From: Dyella silvatica
GTDB taxonomy: Bacteria; Pseudomonadota; Gammaproteobacteria; Xanthomonadales; Rhodanobacteraceae
Reading direction: 5' to 3'
Assembly: GCF_026283955.1 (NCBI RefSeq)
Contig: NZ_JAPDPE010000033.1
Span: 1 to 42,226, forward strand
DNA length: 42,226 nucleotides
The translations under genes were made by a program, and so were the position numbers. Positions within the stretch are counted from its first letter, which is position 1. Each line of letters starts with the position of its first letter. Positions 8,172 through 17,062 of the stretch are shown one piece after another. The notes below the pieces were generated by a model. That model worked only from the letters and a program-made list of their open reading frames with translations, searched no databases and was not told the origin of the DNA.

Positions 8172-11100
8172 ATGAGTCGGCGGCGGAGCAGTATGCCGGG
8201 CAGGGAGCTTTGGCTCTTTTACCGGCAGTCGCCCGCGCTATTTGAGGGGCTTCCCGAGGCGTGGCGGCAATCCATTTACGAGAACTATGTGACCGAGCAG
8301 GCGCGGGCTGTGGCCAGTCGAAAGCGATTGCTGCTGTCGATGTCCATCTTTACGGTGCTTGCGGCCGCCACGGTATCCAAGGCGGCTTTGGCGACGCAGT
8401 ACGACAAGCCCATTACGGGCTCGACAGATACGGATGGGAACTACAACACTCGCCTCGACGCTGCCGGCAACCTGGTCTACACCCTCGCGTCCGGCGACAG
8501 CATCGCTGTCGACACCGCCCAGGACAACGCGAATGGCGTGCTGCTGGACAGCAACAGCCACCCGACGGTCCTGCAGGTTGCGGCTGACGGCAAAGGCACA
8601 CTCGATGTGTCGGCGCACAGAAACAGCACGGACACGTGGGGCACTGCTTACGGCGTGGATGTGGAAGCGGGTGGCCGACTCACGGTGAACGGGGCCACCT
8701 CAGTGCACGCTCAGGCGGACGCCGCCGTGCACTGGGTGACCGATCACAACGAAGGCGGTTCCGGAGCGCAAGGCGTGCGTGTGCTCCAGGGCACCGCCAC
8801 CTTCAATGGCGACCTTGCGGTAGACGTCTCGACCCCCGCCTATAGCCAGGGGTTGTGGATTTACCAGGGCAATCTCACGGTCAACGGCAAGACGACGATT
8901 GTCTCGAAGGGCCGTGGCGCCAACACCGCCGGTATCTATAACTCCGGCGGCGGACGCGGCAATGTCGTTTTCAACGGCGACGTTGACGTCACCGGCTACG
9001 GCATCTGGCCTAGCGACAATGTTCACGGGATTTATAACGACAACCTCAACACCAAGCTTGCCATCAACGGCGACGCCACCATCACGGCTACCTCCAATGG
9101 CTCGACGGTGATGGGTGTCCGCAACCAGGGCAATCTCGCCATCGCCGGCAATGCTACGGTCACCGCCACCGGGCCGCGCTCGGCCTTCGGTATCGACAAT
9201 ACCCACCGCACTTCGCGCTTCTACGTCGGCGGTGACCTTACGGTGTCGGTGACCAACGGGACCGGCTACACGCCGTTCGGTTTGCCCACCGCGCTGAGCA
9301 ACATGTACGGTCTGGGTAGCTCCATGACCCTGGCCGGCGCCTTGGACGCCCGAGTCACCGGCGTCACCGAAAGCTATGCGATCAACAATAGCGGCGTGAT
9401 GTCTTTCACCAGCGTCGTCAAACCCATCGTGCTGCGGGCAAACGTCAACTGCTCAGCTTGCGACGGCTACGGTATCGCAAACAACGGCGGCAGCATCAGG
9501 ATGGCTGGTGGGCTCGATGTGGCCGTGACGAACAACGGCAGCGGGCATCGTTACGCGATCTGGAATGCCGCTGTGGATGGGCAGAACGCGTTGCTGGATG
9601 TCGATCCGCTCGGTGGATCGCTGATAGATGTGGATGGCGACGTGGTGACGCGCAACCTCACCAACGCCAGCAACACCTTGTACACCGGCACCACCCGGCT
9701 GAATTTTGACGGCGGCTCGTCGTTTCTCAAAGGCCTGGTACTCGGCGGTGCCGGCAACGCAGGCACGGCGACCTACAGCGCGGGCATCCCCGTACTGTCC
9801 TTCGCCAACGGCGCTCGCTGGATACCGGCCGGCAGCGGCACGCTGGATACCGACTTCGGCAAAGGCAGCCTGACCATCGGTGCAAGCGGTGTCATCGATC
9901 TGGCGGCAAGCTGGGGTGCGTTCGCGCCCGACAGCGTGCCCGCACACAGTTTTCGCACCTTGCACATCGACAGCAGTACGGGCGGCGCCTCGGTGAACCT
10001 CGCCGATGGCGCCTCCTTTACGTTGCTCAGCGATATTCGTCATGCGCAGGCGGACAAGGTGATCCTCGGCAGCGGCATCGGCTCGTTCGCGACCCAGGGC
10101 ATACAGAAAGTGCGCATCGCTTATGACCCGGTGCTGGATGACACCTCCTGGGTCAACGCTTTGACCTTGAAGAACGGCACGGCTATTGCCGCCGCTCAGC
10201 CGATCGCCATCGTAGACGTTAGCGCGGCGGCCAGGGGCACGGCAGCGTTTCAGGCCGCCGCAGGACTGGCCGGGCAGTGGAGTACGGCGTATGAGAATGC
10301 GCTGGTGCGTTTCTCTTATGTGCCGCGTGTGCAGACCAGCGCGGATAGCAAGCAGATATGGCTCACCGGCATCGATATTCTCGGCGCAGCCTCGAATACC
10401 GGCGGAAGCGCCCCGCCGCCGGCCTCATCGGGCAGTGGTAGCCCCGGCGCGACTGCGCCGTCTTCGAACGGCAACACCGGCACGGACACCCAGACGGGCA
10501 GCCTCGGCGGCGTGACGCCCACGCCCATCGTGCCCTCTGCTGGCAGGTTGGCCATCGCACCTTCCACGGGTGTACTGGTCGCGGGCGACGCGGCGCTGGC
10601 GATGTCCAACCTCTGGCAAGTCGACGAACATGCGATCTCTCGCCGCAGCGAAGCCTTGCGCGCAGGCGACACGCCGGGCGAATCCACATGCTGGGCCGAC
10701 GTGGATGGTGGTCACCTGAAAGGTGACGGCAGCAACGGACGCAGCTACCGCCAAAATGTCGCGAGCGCCTCGGCGGGCACGGAGTGGAGTGCGGATTTCG
10801 ATGACGGACGAAGGACGGTCGGCCTGATCTACACGCACACGCAATCTCGTGCGGATCTGCAGAATGGTGCCGCCGATCTGCGCGGCAACGCGGTAGGGCT
10901 TTATGGAATATGGAACGCTGCCCATGGCATGTTCGTCGACGCTGTAGCTCGCGTAGGTCGTTTGAGCGATAGCTACACCGCGCGAGATGCGCTGGGCATG
11001 GCCTCTGGCAGCTACCACGCGCGCGCCGCCAGCGTGACTGTGCGCACGGGCCAGCGTTTCCAGGGCGAACGCGGTGGCTACATCGAACCGCAAGTGCAAG

Positions 11101-11489
11101 CCGCATACGGTTCTATCGGCCGCAGTGCCTACTCCGCCAGCAACCGTGTACGCGTTGACGTGCACAGCAACAGCATGTTCCTGGCGCGCGCTGGCGTATT
11201 GTTCGGCAAGACGCTCTTCCTATCACCGGCTCTTGCCGGCGATGTGTATGCGCGCGTATCGGTCGTGCACATGGTAGGCGATCGGCCCGATGTCACCGCC
11301 TCGCTCGACGGCGGCTCGGTGCCCGTGGTGTTGCCGACGCGTCACGCAACGACGGGCGAGGCGATCGCCGGTATGCGAATAGCGATCGCGGAATCCTGGA
11401 GCGCGTTTGCCGAAGCAGGGCGCGTGTCCCGCACCGACGCGATGGCTGGCGGATGGCTGGCCTCGGCGGGATTCCGGGTAAGTTTCTAA
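8172..11489 (+). CDS. Type V autotransporter with beta-helix passenger
   Basis: About 1105 residues from ATG 8172, chosen because GGAG lies 5 nt upstream; the open frame extends to 7998. Order: a charged N-region of about 45 residues, a hydrophobic signal core (LLLSMSIFTVLAAATVSKAA, cleavage after ALA), a passenger of about 680 residues with irregular beta-helix repeats of the type NGDATITATSNG and NLAIAGNATVTATG, a Gly/Ser/Pro/Thr-rich linker (about 745-785), and a C-terminal 12-strand outer-membrane barrel of about 280 residues ending in Phe. The barrel should insert in the outer membrane and expose the passenger as a surface protein or adhesin. No protease or lipase triad is visible. The long N-region before the signal core recalls extended autotransporter signal peptides. 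The gene stands alone. Confidence 0.87.
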   Translation: MSRRRSSMPGRELWLFYRQSPALFEGLPEAWRQSIYENYVTEQARAVASRKRLLLSMSIFTVLAAATVSKAALATQYDKPITGSTDTDGNYNTRLDAAGNLVYTLASGDSIAVDTAQDNANGVLLDSNSHPTVLQVAADGKGTLDVSAHRNSTDTWGTAYGVDVEAGGRLTVNGATSVHAQADAAVHWVTDHNEGGSGAQGVRVLQGTATFNGDLAVDVSTPAYSQGLWIYQGNLTVNGKTTIVSKGRGANTAGIYNSGGGRGNVVFNGDVDVTGYGIWPSDNVHGIYNDNLNTKLAINGDATITATSNGSTVMGVRNQGNLAIAGNATVTATGPRSAFGIDNTHRTSRFYVGGDLTVSVTNGTGYTPFGLPTALSNMYGLGSSMTLAGALDARVTGVTESYAINNSGVMSFTSVVKPIVLRANVNCSACDGYGIANNGGSIRMAGGLDVAVTNNGSGHRYAIWNAAVDGQNALLDVDPLGGSLIDVDGDVVTRNLTNASNTLYTGTTRLNFDGGSSFLKGLVLGGAGNAGTATYSAGIPVLSFANGARWIPAGSGTLDTDFGKGSLTIGASGVIDLAASWGAFAPDSVPAHSFRTLHIDSSTGGASVNLADGASFTLLSDIRHAQADKVILGSGIGSFATQGIQKVRIAYDPVLDDTSWVNALTLKNGTAIAAAQPIAIVDVSAAARGTAAFQAAAGLAGQWSTAYENALVRFSYVPRVQTSADSKQIWLTGIDILGAASNTGGSAPPPASSGSGSPGATAPSSNGNTGTDTQTGSLGGVTPTPIVPSAGRLAIAPSTGVLVAGDAALAMSNLWQVDEHAISRRSEALRAGDTPGESTCWADVDGGHLKGDGSNGRSYRQNVASASAGTEWSADFDDGRRTVGLIYTHTQSRADLQNGAADLRGNAVGLYGIWNAAHGMFVDAVARVGRLSDSYTARDALGMASGSYHARAASVTVRTGQRFQGERGGYIEPQVQAAYGSIGRSAYSASNRVRVDVHSNSMFLARAGVLFGKTLFLSPALAGDVYARVSVVHMVGDRPDVTASLDGGSVPVVLPTRHATTGEAIAGMRIAIAESWSAFAEAGRVSRTDAMAGGWLASAGFRVSF

Positions 11490-11765
11490 GCGGGCGCAAA
11501 CGTGGCTAAACCGCGTCAGCAAATGTCGCATCTCGTAAGCGCCACTCGCAAAGCGGATTCTCAAGGCGACACGGCGTCGATGCGGACTTCCGGCGACGCC
11601 AGGCCGGGCACGTCGACGCGTACGGTGACGGGCCCGGCTGCTGTCGTCGGAAGATGGCCGCAACCTCGATGCGAACCTTGGCTGGACGGTGCTCGCGCCG
11701 TTCGTCACGGCAATCATTCCGGAAAGTTGAGCTGGCCTGCCAGCCATCCGACATGTTCCTCTACG

Positions 11766-12671
11766 TCACGAAGCCTTTTTGCAAATGGCAAAGATGGTAT
11801 CGCGCAGCCACCGATGGGCGGGATCAGCATGGAGGCGGGGATGCCAAATGGCCGACACCTTGATCTCGGGCGTCCGTACCGGGAGTTCAAAGTGCTGAAC
11901 GCCCGCGCCGCTCAAGAATGCACTACCAAGATATGAATGCGGAACGAGTCCGAGAAGATCCGAATGGCGGGCGATCTGCAACGCGTTTGCATAGCTGGGT
12001 ACGACCATGGCAATGGTCCTGCGCAAGCCCAGTTGGCCTAACGCATCATCTACCGGACCGGAGAACTGCCGTTTGCGCGACACCACCACGTGCTGATAGC
12101 CGGCATAGCGTTTCGCAGTCACCCTTGTCAAAAGAGGGTGACCGGCTCGACAAATGCCTACGAACCGATCACGAAACAGCAGCCGCGCCTTCAACTCCGG
12201 TGCGGTGGCTCCTCCGAGTACCCCGACCTCCAGGTCAATCATGCCTTCCCGAAGTGGCCGTGCATCCTTGTCAGGCTTCGATACGAACCGGATACGAACG
12301 TGCGGTGCGGTTTGAGAGATCGCCGTCATGAGCGATGCGCCAACCAGTTCGACGAAGCCGTCATTCGCACGAATCGTGAACGTACGCTCCAGTGCGGCAA
12401 CGTCCAGGGTGCCGCTGGCGGGTTGAAGCACGGCTCTGGCGGTACTGGCAAGTTCGTGAACTTGCTCGCTGAGCTTCTCGGCATACGGCGTCGGAACCAG
12501 CGTCCGTCCCGCCAGCACGAGCAGTTGATCTCCGGTCGCTATGCGCAGTCTCGAAAGCGTCCTGCTCATGGCAGATGGGCTCAGGCCGAGTCGCTGCGCT
12601 GCCTTGGTCACACTGCATTCGGTGAGCAAGACATCCAGCGCGGTGAGTAGATTCAAGTCTACGTCTTGCAT
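11766..12671 (-). CDS. LysR-family transcription regulator
   Basis: 301 residues from ATG 12671; in-frame upstream codons reach 12782 but the family's conserved start is DVDLNLLTALDVLL, directly after this ATG. The N-terminal winged helix-turn-helix reads CSVTKAAQRLGLSPSAMSRTL (residues about 20-40). The rest is the two-lobed effector-binding domain, including AALERTFTIRANDGFVELVG and FVGICRAGHPLL. The gene is divergent from a short-chain dehydrogenase with only 126 bp between the starts, the classical LysR arrangement. It probably controls that gene and itself, responding to an unknown small molecule. Confidence 0.9.
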   Translation of the reverse strand: MQDVDLNLLTALDVLLTECSVTKAAQRLGLSPSAMSRTLSRLRIATGDQLLVLAGRTLVPTPYAEKLSEQVHELASTARAVLQPASGTLDVAALERTFTIRANDGFVELVGASLMTAISQTAPHVRIRFVSKPDKDARPLREGMIDLEVGVLGGATAPELKARLLFRDRFVGICRAGHPLLTRVTAKRYAGYQHVVVSRKRQFSGPVDDALGQLGLRRTIAMVVPSYANALQIARHSDLLGLVPHSYLGSAFLSGAGVQHFELPVRTPEIKVSAIWHPRLHADPAHRWLRDTIFAICKKAS

Positions 12672-12710
12672 GTCGAGTCGCCCACTCTGCATTGAGCATT
12701 GGTTGATTTC

Positions 12711-12731
12711 GATGCAATCGATGATTGCATC
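12711..12731. promoter_or_regulatory. Perfect palindromic operator between LysR gene and SDR gene
   Basis: Nine-base arms GATGCAATC (12711-12719) and GATTGCATC (12723-12731) flank a 3-nt spacer GAT. It lies in the 126-bp divergent promoter, about 40 bp upstream of the LysR start and 67 bp upstream of the SDR start. A degenerate third half-site, GGTGCAATG, follows about 10 bp later. Position and symmetry fit a binding site for the adjacent LysR protein. Confidence 0.6.
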
Positions 12732-12797
12732 CCACGCGTCTGGTGCAATGAATCTTCCTCCACCAAGATCAAGGCTGTCCAATCTCGAAGCATCTTT

Positions 12798-13514
12798 ATG
12801 AGCCGCTCAAGCAGCGATAAAGCGCCTGCCATTCTGATCATCGGAGCATCGCGTGGCCTCGGGCACGCGATGGCCGCTGAACTCTTGAACCAGGGGTGGA
12901 GCGTCGTCGGCACCACGCGTCCGCTCGAAGGCCGGACCCAACTGCATGACTTGGCCGATGAGAGCCAGGGCCGCCTCCAGGTCGAGACCGTCGACATTTG
13001 CGAGCCGGAGCAGATCGCGGCACTTCGCGCCCACTTGTCGGGCCGGGTATTCGACATCCTGTTCGTGAACGCTGGCGTCGCTAATGCGAATCCGAATGAC
13101 ACCATCGCTGAAGTATCCACCGAGGAATTCATTCGCGTGATGGTCACCAATGCACTGGGGCCTATGCGTAGCGTCGAGGCGTTGCAGGATCTTGTCCCTC
13201 CCGATGGCCTCATCGGTGTCATGTCGTCGGGACAGGGCAGCATCGCCAGCAATACTAGCGGTGGGTTTGAAGTCTATCGCGGCAGCAAGTCTGCCTTGAA
13301 TCAGTACATGCGCAGCTACGCTGCTCGCCATGCAGGTGGGCCACGCGCCTTAGTGCTGATGGCTCCGGGCTGGATTCGTACGGCACTGGGCGGCCCGCAT
13401 GCACCGTTCGGTCTTGAGGAAACCATTCCGGACATAGTGAATACGCTGCTCTCGAAGCGGGGAAGACCTGGCCTGGAGTACCTCGACCGCATGGGCCGCA
13501 CGGTCCCGTGGTGA
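12798..13514 (+). CDS. Short-chain dehydrogenase/reductase (SDR)
   Basis: 238 residues, the usual size of a classical SDR. The Rossmann cofactor motif is IIGASRGLGHAM (residues 14-25), followed by the NAG motif in LFVNAGVANA (near residue 91). The catalytic Ser lies in VMSSGQGS (about 143-144) and the YxxxK pair is VYRGSKSAL (Y160, K164). An Arg after the first beta strand (TTRPLEGR) may favour NADP(H). It is a soluble oxidoreductase of unknown substrate. The in-frame start at 12699 is rejected because it would run through the operator; ATG 12798 begins just before the cofactor motif. The divergent LysR gene is the likely regulator. Confidence 0.88.
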   Translation: MSRSSSDKAPAILIIGASRGLGHAMAAELLNQGWSVVGTTRPLEGRTQLHDLADESQGRLQVETVDICEPEQIAALRAHLSGRVFDILFVNAGVANANPNDTIAEVSTEEFIRVMVTNALGPMRSVEALQDLVPPDGLIGVMSSGQGSIASNTSGGFEVYRGSKSALNQYMRSYAARHAGGPRALVLMAPGWIRTALGGPHAPFGLEETIPDIVNTLLSKRGRPGLEYLDRMGRTVPW

Positions 13515-13527
13515 TAGAGGCTTGGCC

Positions 13528-13644
13528 ATGAAACCGACCAGCATTGATGCGCAGTGTCTGACCGCGGGAATTCGCGATGCCTGGAGTGCCCTTGGCCTGG
13601 ATGCGACCGATCCGAGCGCGGCGTTTCATGCCGGCGCGATTTAA
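13528..13644 (+). CDS. Small 38-codon ORF after the SDR gene
   Basis: ATG 13528 to TAA 13642-13644 encodes 38 residues (MKPTSIDAQCLTAGIRDAWS at the N-terminus). AGAGG lies 7 nt upstream and the SDR stop only 13 nt before. Codon choice resembles neighbouring genes. I do not recognise a family. It could be a genuine small protein cotranscribed with the SDR, or the 5' end of a gene truncated by the deletions that seem to have affected the next 500 bp. Confidence 0.35.
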   Translation: MKPTSIDAQCLTAGIRDAWSALGLDATDPSAAFHAGAI

Positions 13645-14208
13645 TGAAATGCAGGATCGGCCACCCCTGAAGACGCCGGTCGGTAAAGCGGCGGGGACTA
13701 TCGCGGCTAGCGTTGCTCGCCCTTATGTCGTGGTGATTTTCCTCTGCCAGAGGATTGAGGGCAGGGCGTAGGTCAGGTGATTAGGACACGTTATCGAGGG
13801 TGGAGGGCATCGCCGAGACTTCGTGGTCAGCGTGCCCAATGTCAAGCCGATGGTCGACATCGCGTAGATCCACATCGTCAAGAGCTCGCGATAGCCACGC
13901 ATAGGCATTGCTTCTTTAACTCTGCGGTTCTTGCGGCTCGCTAGGCAATGGTCCGAACGACGCCGCGCACCGATTTTTTCGCAAAGGTCATACCGCAGCG
14001 AGTTTAGCCTCCGAGCTAAGGAAGAATGTTGAACGATGGCGCGACTTCGGTATCAGCCAAGCGGACTTCCTGGTGATCACGCAAGCCATGAAAGCGCAAG
14101 AGGCAGAGCACCAACACGGCCCAGCCTCTTGAATCTCAGGGGTACTGCTCGCTCGAAGACGAAGCGGATTCTCGATGCAGCGGCGTGCACCGAGAATCCG
14201 CAAGCGGT
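13645..14208. other. Gene-poor stretch with a probable coding remnant
   Basis: No intact gene is supported. On the plus strand, 13920-14132 is an open frame without a start codon whose last part (ASELRKNVERWRDFGISQAD, ending KAQEAEHQHGPAS) reads like real protein. It is probably the tail of a lost gene; I cannot name the family. Short minus-strand frames at 13723-13908 and 13988-14212 have no recognisable content. Confidence 0.35.
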
Positions 14209-15867
14209 TCAATGACCGGACGATTTATCCGATTTCGCCTTTTGCGAGAACAACCAAGAGAAATCCCCCGTTAGCTGTCCGCTCGTCTTCGTTGGCGTGG
14301 TGTATAGCCCGGCAGAGGAATGACAGCCCATGCAGCTCTCGGTAGCGAACACGGCGGTGGTGTCTGAAACTTGGCCGTGAGCCTGGTTCTCGGTAAGCCA
14401 TTTCGCGGGTGGACAGGAGACGCCCTCTTCTTGATGGCAGGCGGGCTGAACGCCAACCTGGAAGTAGGTTTCCATCGTGACGTTGGTCAAGAACACTGGC
14501 GTCGGATTGCCGCCGGGCTTGTTCTCGATCGCGCCTGGCAGGCCTGCCTCGGGCTTTGTCGGTGGCGCGGTTGGATCGGTCGGCCATTGCGAATCGATAA
14601 GCTGGTAGTAGCGCAGTGCGGTCCCTGCGTTTTCCAGGGAGGCCTCAGCCGCACCGTTCAGCGCGATCTTGTCAGCGGGAATCGGTGCTGCGCGTGCGAC
14701 CTGCGTCGGTGGTGTCGTTGCCCAGTTGCCGTTGTTGTCCTGGCTTGGCGCCTGGTTAGGAACGCAGGCCGGGCAATCCGGATCGAAGAACGACGGCTTC
14801 AGTCCAGGATGAGCCACGTTGTCCATCGACAGGTTATCCACCTGTTCAAAAGTAGACCAGATCCATTGCGGCGAGCTCGCCGACTTATGCCCAATATGCA
14901 TGCCTACTAACCCAACCTGTACCTGGCATTCGTCGTGAGTGGGTGTCGTCTTATCCGGACACTTACCGTTTACCGGTGGCACGATGGCATCGGACCAGAG
15001 GTAGCGGGTACGGTCGTCGGCACGCGTCAGCACGCGCCAAGCGAACTTCAGTTCCCAGGAGCCGCTGCCGTCGCGGCTGTCTATGCCGCTGGGCAAGTCA
15101 GCCTTGGTGTGCGGATTGCCGCCGGTAAAGGCGACCTGGCCCTGGATGTTGTACAGCTTGTGCTTGCAGATGTAGTTCACTTCATCTGGATTGATCTGGA
15201 TTTCGTAGAAGACGTAATTGCCGTTCTGGTCGATCAGCGGGGCCGTGAATGCCTGCATGATGTCACTCAGTGAAGCGGGCGCCGCCCCCTTGGCAGCGGC
15301 CTTGGTCACCGGGCTACGGTCACCTACGGCTGAGATGTTGCCTAGCAGCCGAATACGCCGTTTATCGAACGTGCTGGGTAGCGCGAAGGGTTTGAGGTCG
15401 CGTGCTACAGCCAGGTTGGTATCGCGGGTGAGCGACAGTTGAGCGTTTTGCATCTGGCACGCCGATGGCACGCCTCCGTCCTCGCGGAAAATGTTGGTGC
15501 TTTCGTGCCACGTGGTCCACATGGGCGGCCCAAATGTCGTATCGCTGATGCTCGGGGCGAACTGTCCCTGGTTATTCATCGGCCAGTTCAAGGAAAGAAA
15601 GGCTTGCCACGACCAGAGGTCGAACAGGCGCTGCACGCGTGGAAATTCCTTCGTGCTTATGAGCTTTTTCTTTAGCGCTACGTCAACGTCGCCTGGCAAC
15701 TGAGTCGATAGGGACGGATTGAAGTTGGGGAAGTTGTTGAGGTACTGCGGGGTCTGAGACACGGCCGCCGAAGGTGCGGCGGACAGCGTGCGCAGGGTGA
15801 AGGAAGATATCGTCGCGGCGGCAACGATTGCCACGGCAAGGGCGGACAGCCAGGGCTTTACGGACAT
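14209..15867 (-). CDS. Exported protein with one c-type heme motif
   Basis: 552 residues from ATG 15867, chosen because AAGGAG lies 8 nt upstream; the open frame extends to 16065 without support. The N-terminus is a signal peptide or anchor (WLSALAVAIVAAATISSF). The only heme motif is CMGCH near the C-terminus (residues about 512-516, in TESCMGCHSSAG). Further cysteines lie in FFDPDCPACVPN and PACHQEEGVSCPPAKW, so disulfides or metal sites are possible. The middle (FDLWSWQAFLSLNWPMNNQG) recurs in uncharacterised proteobacterial proteins with terminal CxxCH motifs, as far as I recall. It is probably a periplasmic mono-heme redox protein. It is divergent, across about 1.1 kb, from the decarboxylase/oxidase pair; a functional link is possible but unproven. 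Confidence 0.7.
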   Translation of the reverse strand: MSVKPWLSALAVAIVAAATISSFTLRTLSAAPSAAVSQTPQYLNNFPNFNPSLSTQLPGDVDVALKKKLISTKEFPRVQRLFDLWSWQAFLSLNWPMNNQGQFAPSISDTTFGPPMWTTWHESTNIFREDGGVPSACQMQNAQLSLTRDTNLAVARDLKPFALPSTFDKRRIRLLGNISAVGDRSPVTKAAAKGAAPASLSDIMQAFTAPLIDQNGNYVFYEIQINPDEVNYICKHKLYNIQGQVAFTGGNPHTKADLPSGIDSRDGSGSWELKFAWRVLTRADDRTRYLWSDAIVPPVNGKCPDKTTPTHDECQVQVGLVGMHIGHKSASSPQWIWSTFEQVDNLSMDNVAHPGLKPSFFDPDCPACVPNQAPSQDNNGNWATTPPTQVARAAPIPADKIALNGAAEASLENAGTALRYYQLIDSQWPTDPTAPPTKPEAGLPGAIENKPGGNPTPVFLTNVTMETYFQVGVQPACHQEEGVSCPPAKWLTENQAHGQVSDTTAVFATESCMGCHSSAGLYTTPTKTSGQLTGDFSWLFSQKAKSDKSSGH

Positions 15868-16999
15868 AAGCAGATCTCCTTGATCAGGTAGCGGAATGCA
15901 ACTCGCCAAGACGCTTGCGGAACGCGAAAACGTTGAAACATAGCAACAACGACCACGCGCGATGGTCCAGCCAACTGGCTTAGAAATGAGGCGATCCATG
16001 CTTACCTTTCTGAAACATCCTGTGCCGAAATCCAGGCAGTATGTTGCTTTTATAAGTGGCCTCAAGGCGCTTTCGTGGTCTATGCCACATAATGGATCCC
16101 TGAGGGCTATCCCAAAGGTTTCTTAATCATAGCCAAGCCTCCACGAGCCAAAAGCATGGCGTGGCATTAACGAATTCGGCGCGTGACCAATGACGCTATC
16201 GCCAGGGATGGCGATGAGTAGTCATCTGGTATATCTAAATCTGGATCCCCGTATATCGATTATAACTGTGAATCTAAACATGTGAAGATTATGTCAAGGG
16301 CTTAGGTCGTATGGGAAGTCAAAGACTCACCTTTTCGATGACATCATAAACAGTAGGAAAAACATCCATATAAGTAGCAATTTTTCAATCAAGACAGGTG
16401 TGATGAAGGCGTGTGGCGAAATAACTTTCGCTGGCTCTCGGTGATTTTTGATGAGTAAAAAATTTGTGCGGGAGTTGTTATGGGGTGTGGCTGTTGAGGG
16501 GTTGTTGTTATCACAAGCTGCGCGCCCGATAAAATGCTTACATGGTCGACGTCACATAAGAAAAATCAGTTAATCACTGAGCGGATGCCTTCGAAAGATA
16601 ATGCCTTGGGTTGAAATGTATTTATTGGATACGTTTATCGATAAACTATCCACGTGGGCCTGGTCAACGGTGTAACCACACAAAATGCGTTGGCATCCCA
16701 TGTCCGGCATCACATTCGCTCCGCCCATGGCGCGGATTAATCCGGGTTTTCACGGGAGTTCAGGGGGATTATGAAGCTAAGAATAAAGCATCTCTTGTCT
16801 TAGACATGTTCCAGCACGTGCCTTTTTTCTATGCGTAATCTCCGCGTAGACGGTTAGCTTTTGTCCGCTGAGGTGGCTTGCCACGCTTATGCAAAACGTG
16901 GGATATCCGCCCAACCTCAAGCGTTGGTCATCTGACGCACGACAGATACAACGAGCGCACCTTTTGCCGAGCAATTTCATTCATTAAAGGAGTGATGCG
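15868..16999. other. Long AT-richer non-coding region between divergent units
   Basis: About 1.1 kb with no supported gene. From roughly 16080 to 16640 the composition is clearly richer in A and T than the rest of the window, with runs such as AATTTTTCAATC and TAAAAAATTTG. A 75-codon open frame at 16611-16838 has no ribosome site or protein-like content. The region probably holds promoters and regulator sites for the heme protein (minus) and the decarboxylase unit (plus), and may carry a long 5' leader. No tRNA or riboswitch was recognised. Confidence 0.5.
16733..16744. promoter_or_regulatory. 12-bp palindrome upstream of decarboxylase unit
   Basis: CGGATTAATCCG is a perfect palindrome about 255 bp before the micro-ORF start. 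It may be a binding site for a dimeric regulator, but a single short palindrome is weak evidence. Confidence 0.25.
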
Positions 17000-17062
17000 A
17001 TGGCGTTCAAGATACTCAGTTTTGACGATAGCGGGCTACGCGAATCATGGGGGTCGTCATGA
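17000..17062 (+). CDS. 20-residue micro-ORF translationally coupled to the decarboxylase
   Basis: ATG 17000 is preceded by AAAGGAG with a 7-nt gap, the best ribosome site in this unit. It encodes 20 residues (beginning MAFKILSFDD) and its TGA (17060-17062) overlaps the decarboxylase ATG (17059-17061) as ATGA. The decarboxylase itself has only a GGGGGT stretch upstream, so ribosomes finishing the micro-ORF may re-initiate on it. The peptide shows no run of regulatory codons, no signal and no family I recognise. It could act purely as a coupling leader, or be a small protein in its own right. Confidence 0.5.
   Translation: MAFKILSFDDSGLRESWGSS

Noticed and set aside
10363-11165. Two overlapping minus-strand frames of about 250 codons
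   Set aside because: They are opposite the autotransporter linker and barrel; low-complexity Arg/Ala/Cys content.
11490-11765. Possible coding remnant (LDANLGWTVLAPFVTAIIPE in one plus frame)
   Set aside because: Only about 25 residues, no recognised family, frames broken on both sides; treated as intergenic.
16611-16838. 75-codon plus frame in the AT-rich region
   Set aside because: No ribosome site, no protein-like pattern and no coupling to a neighbour.
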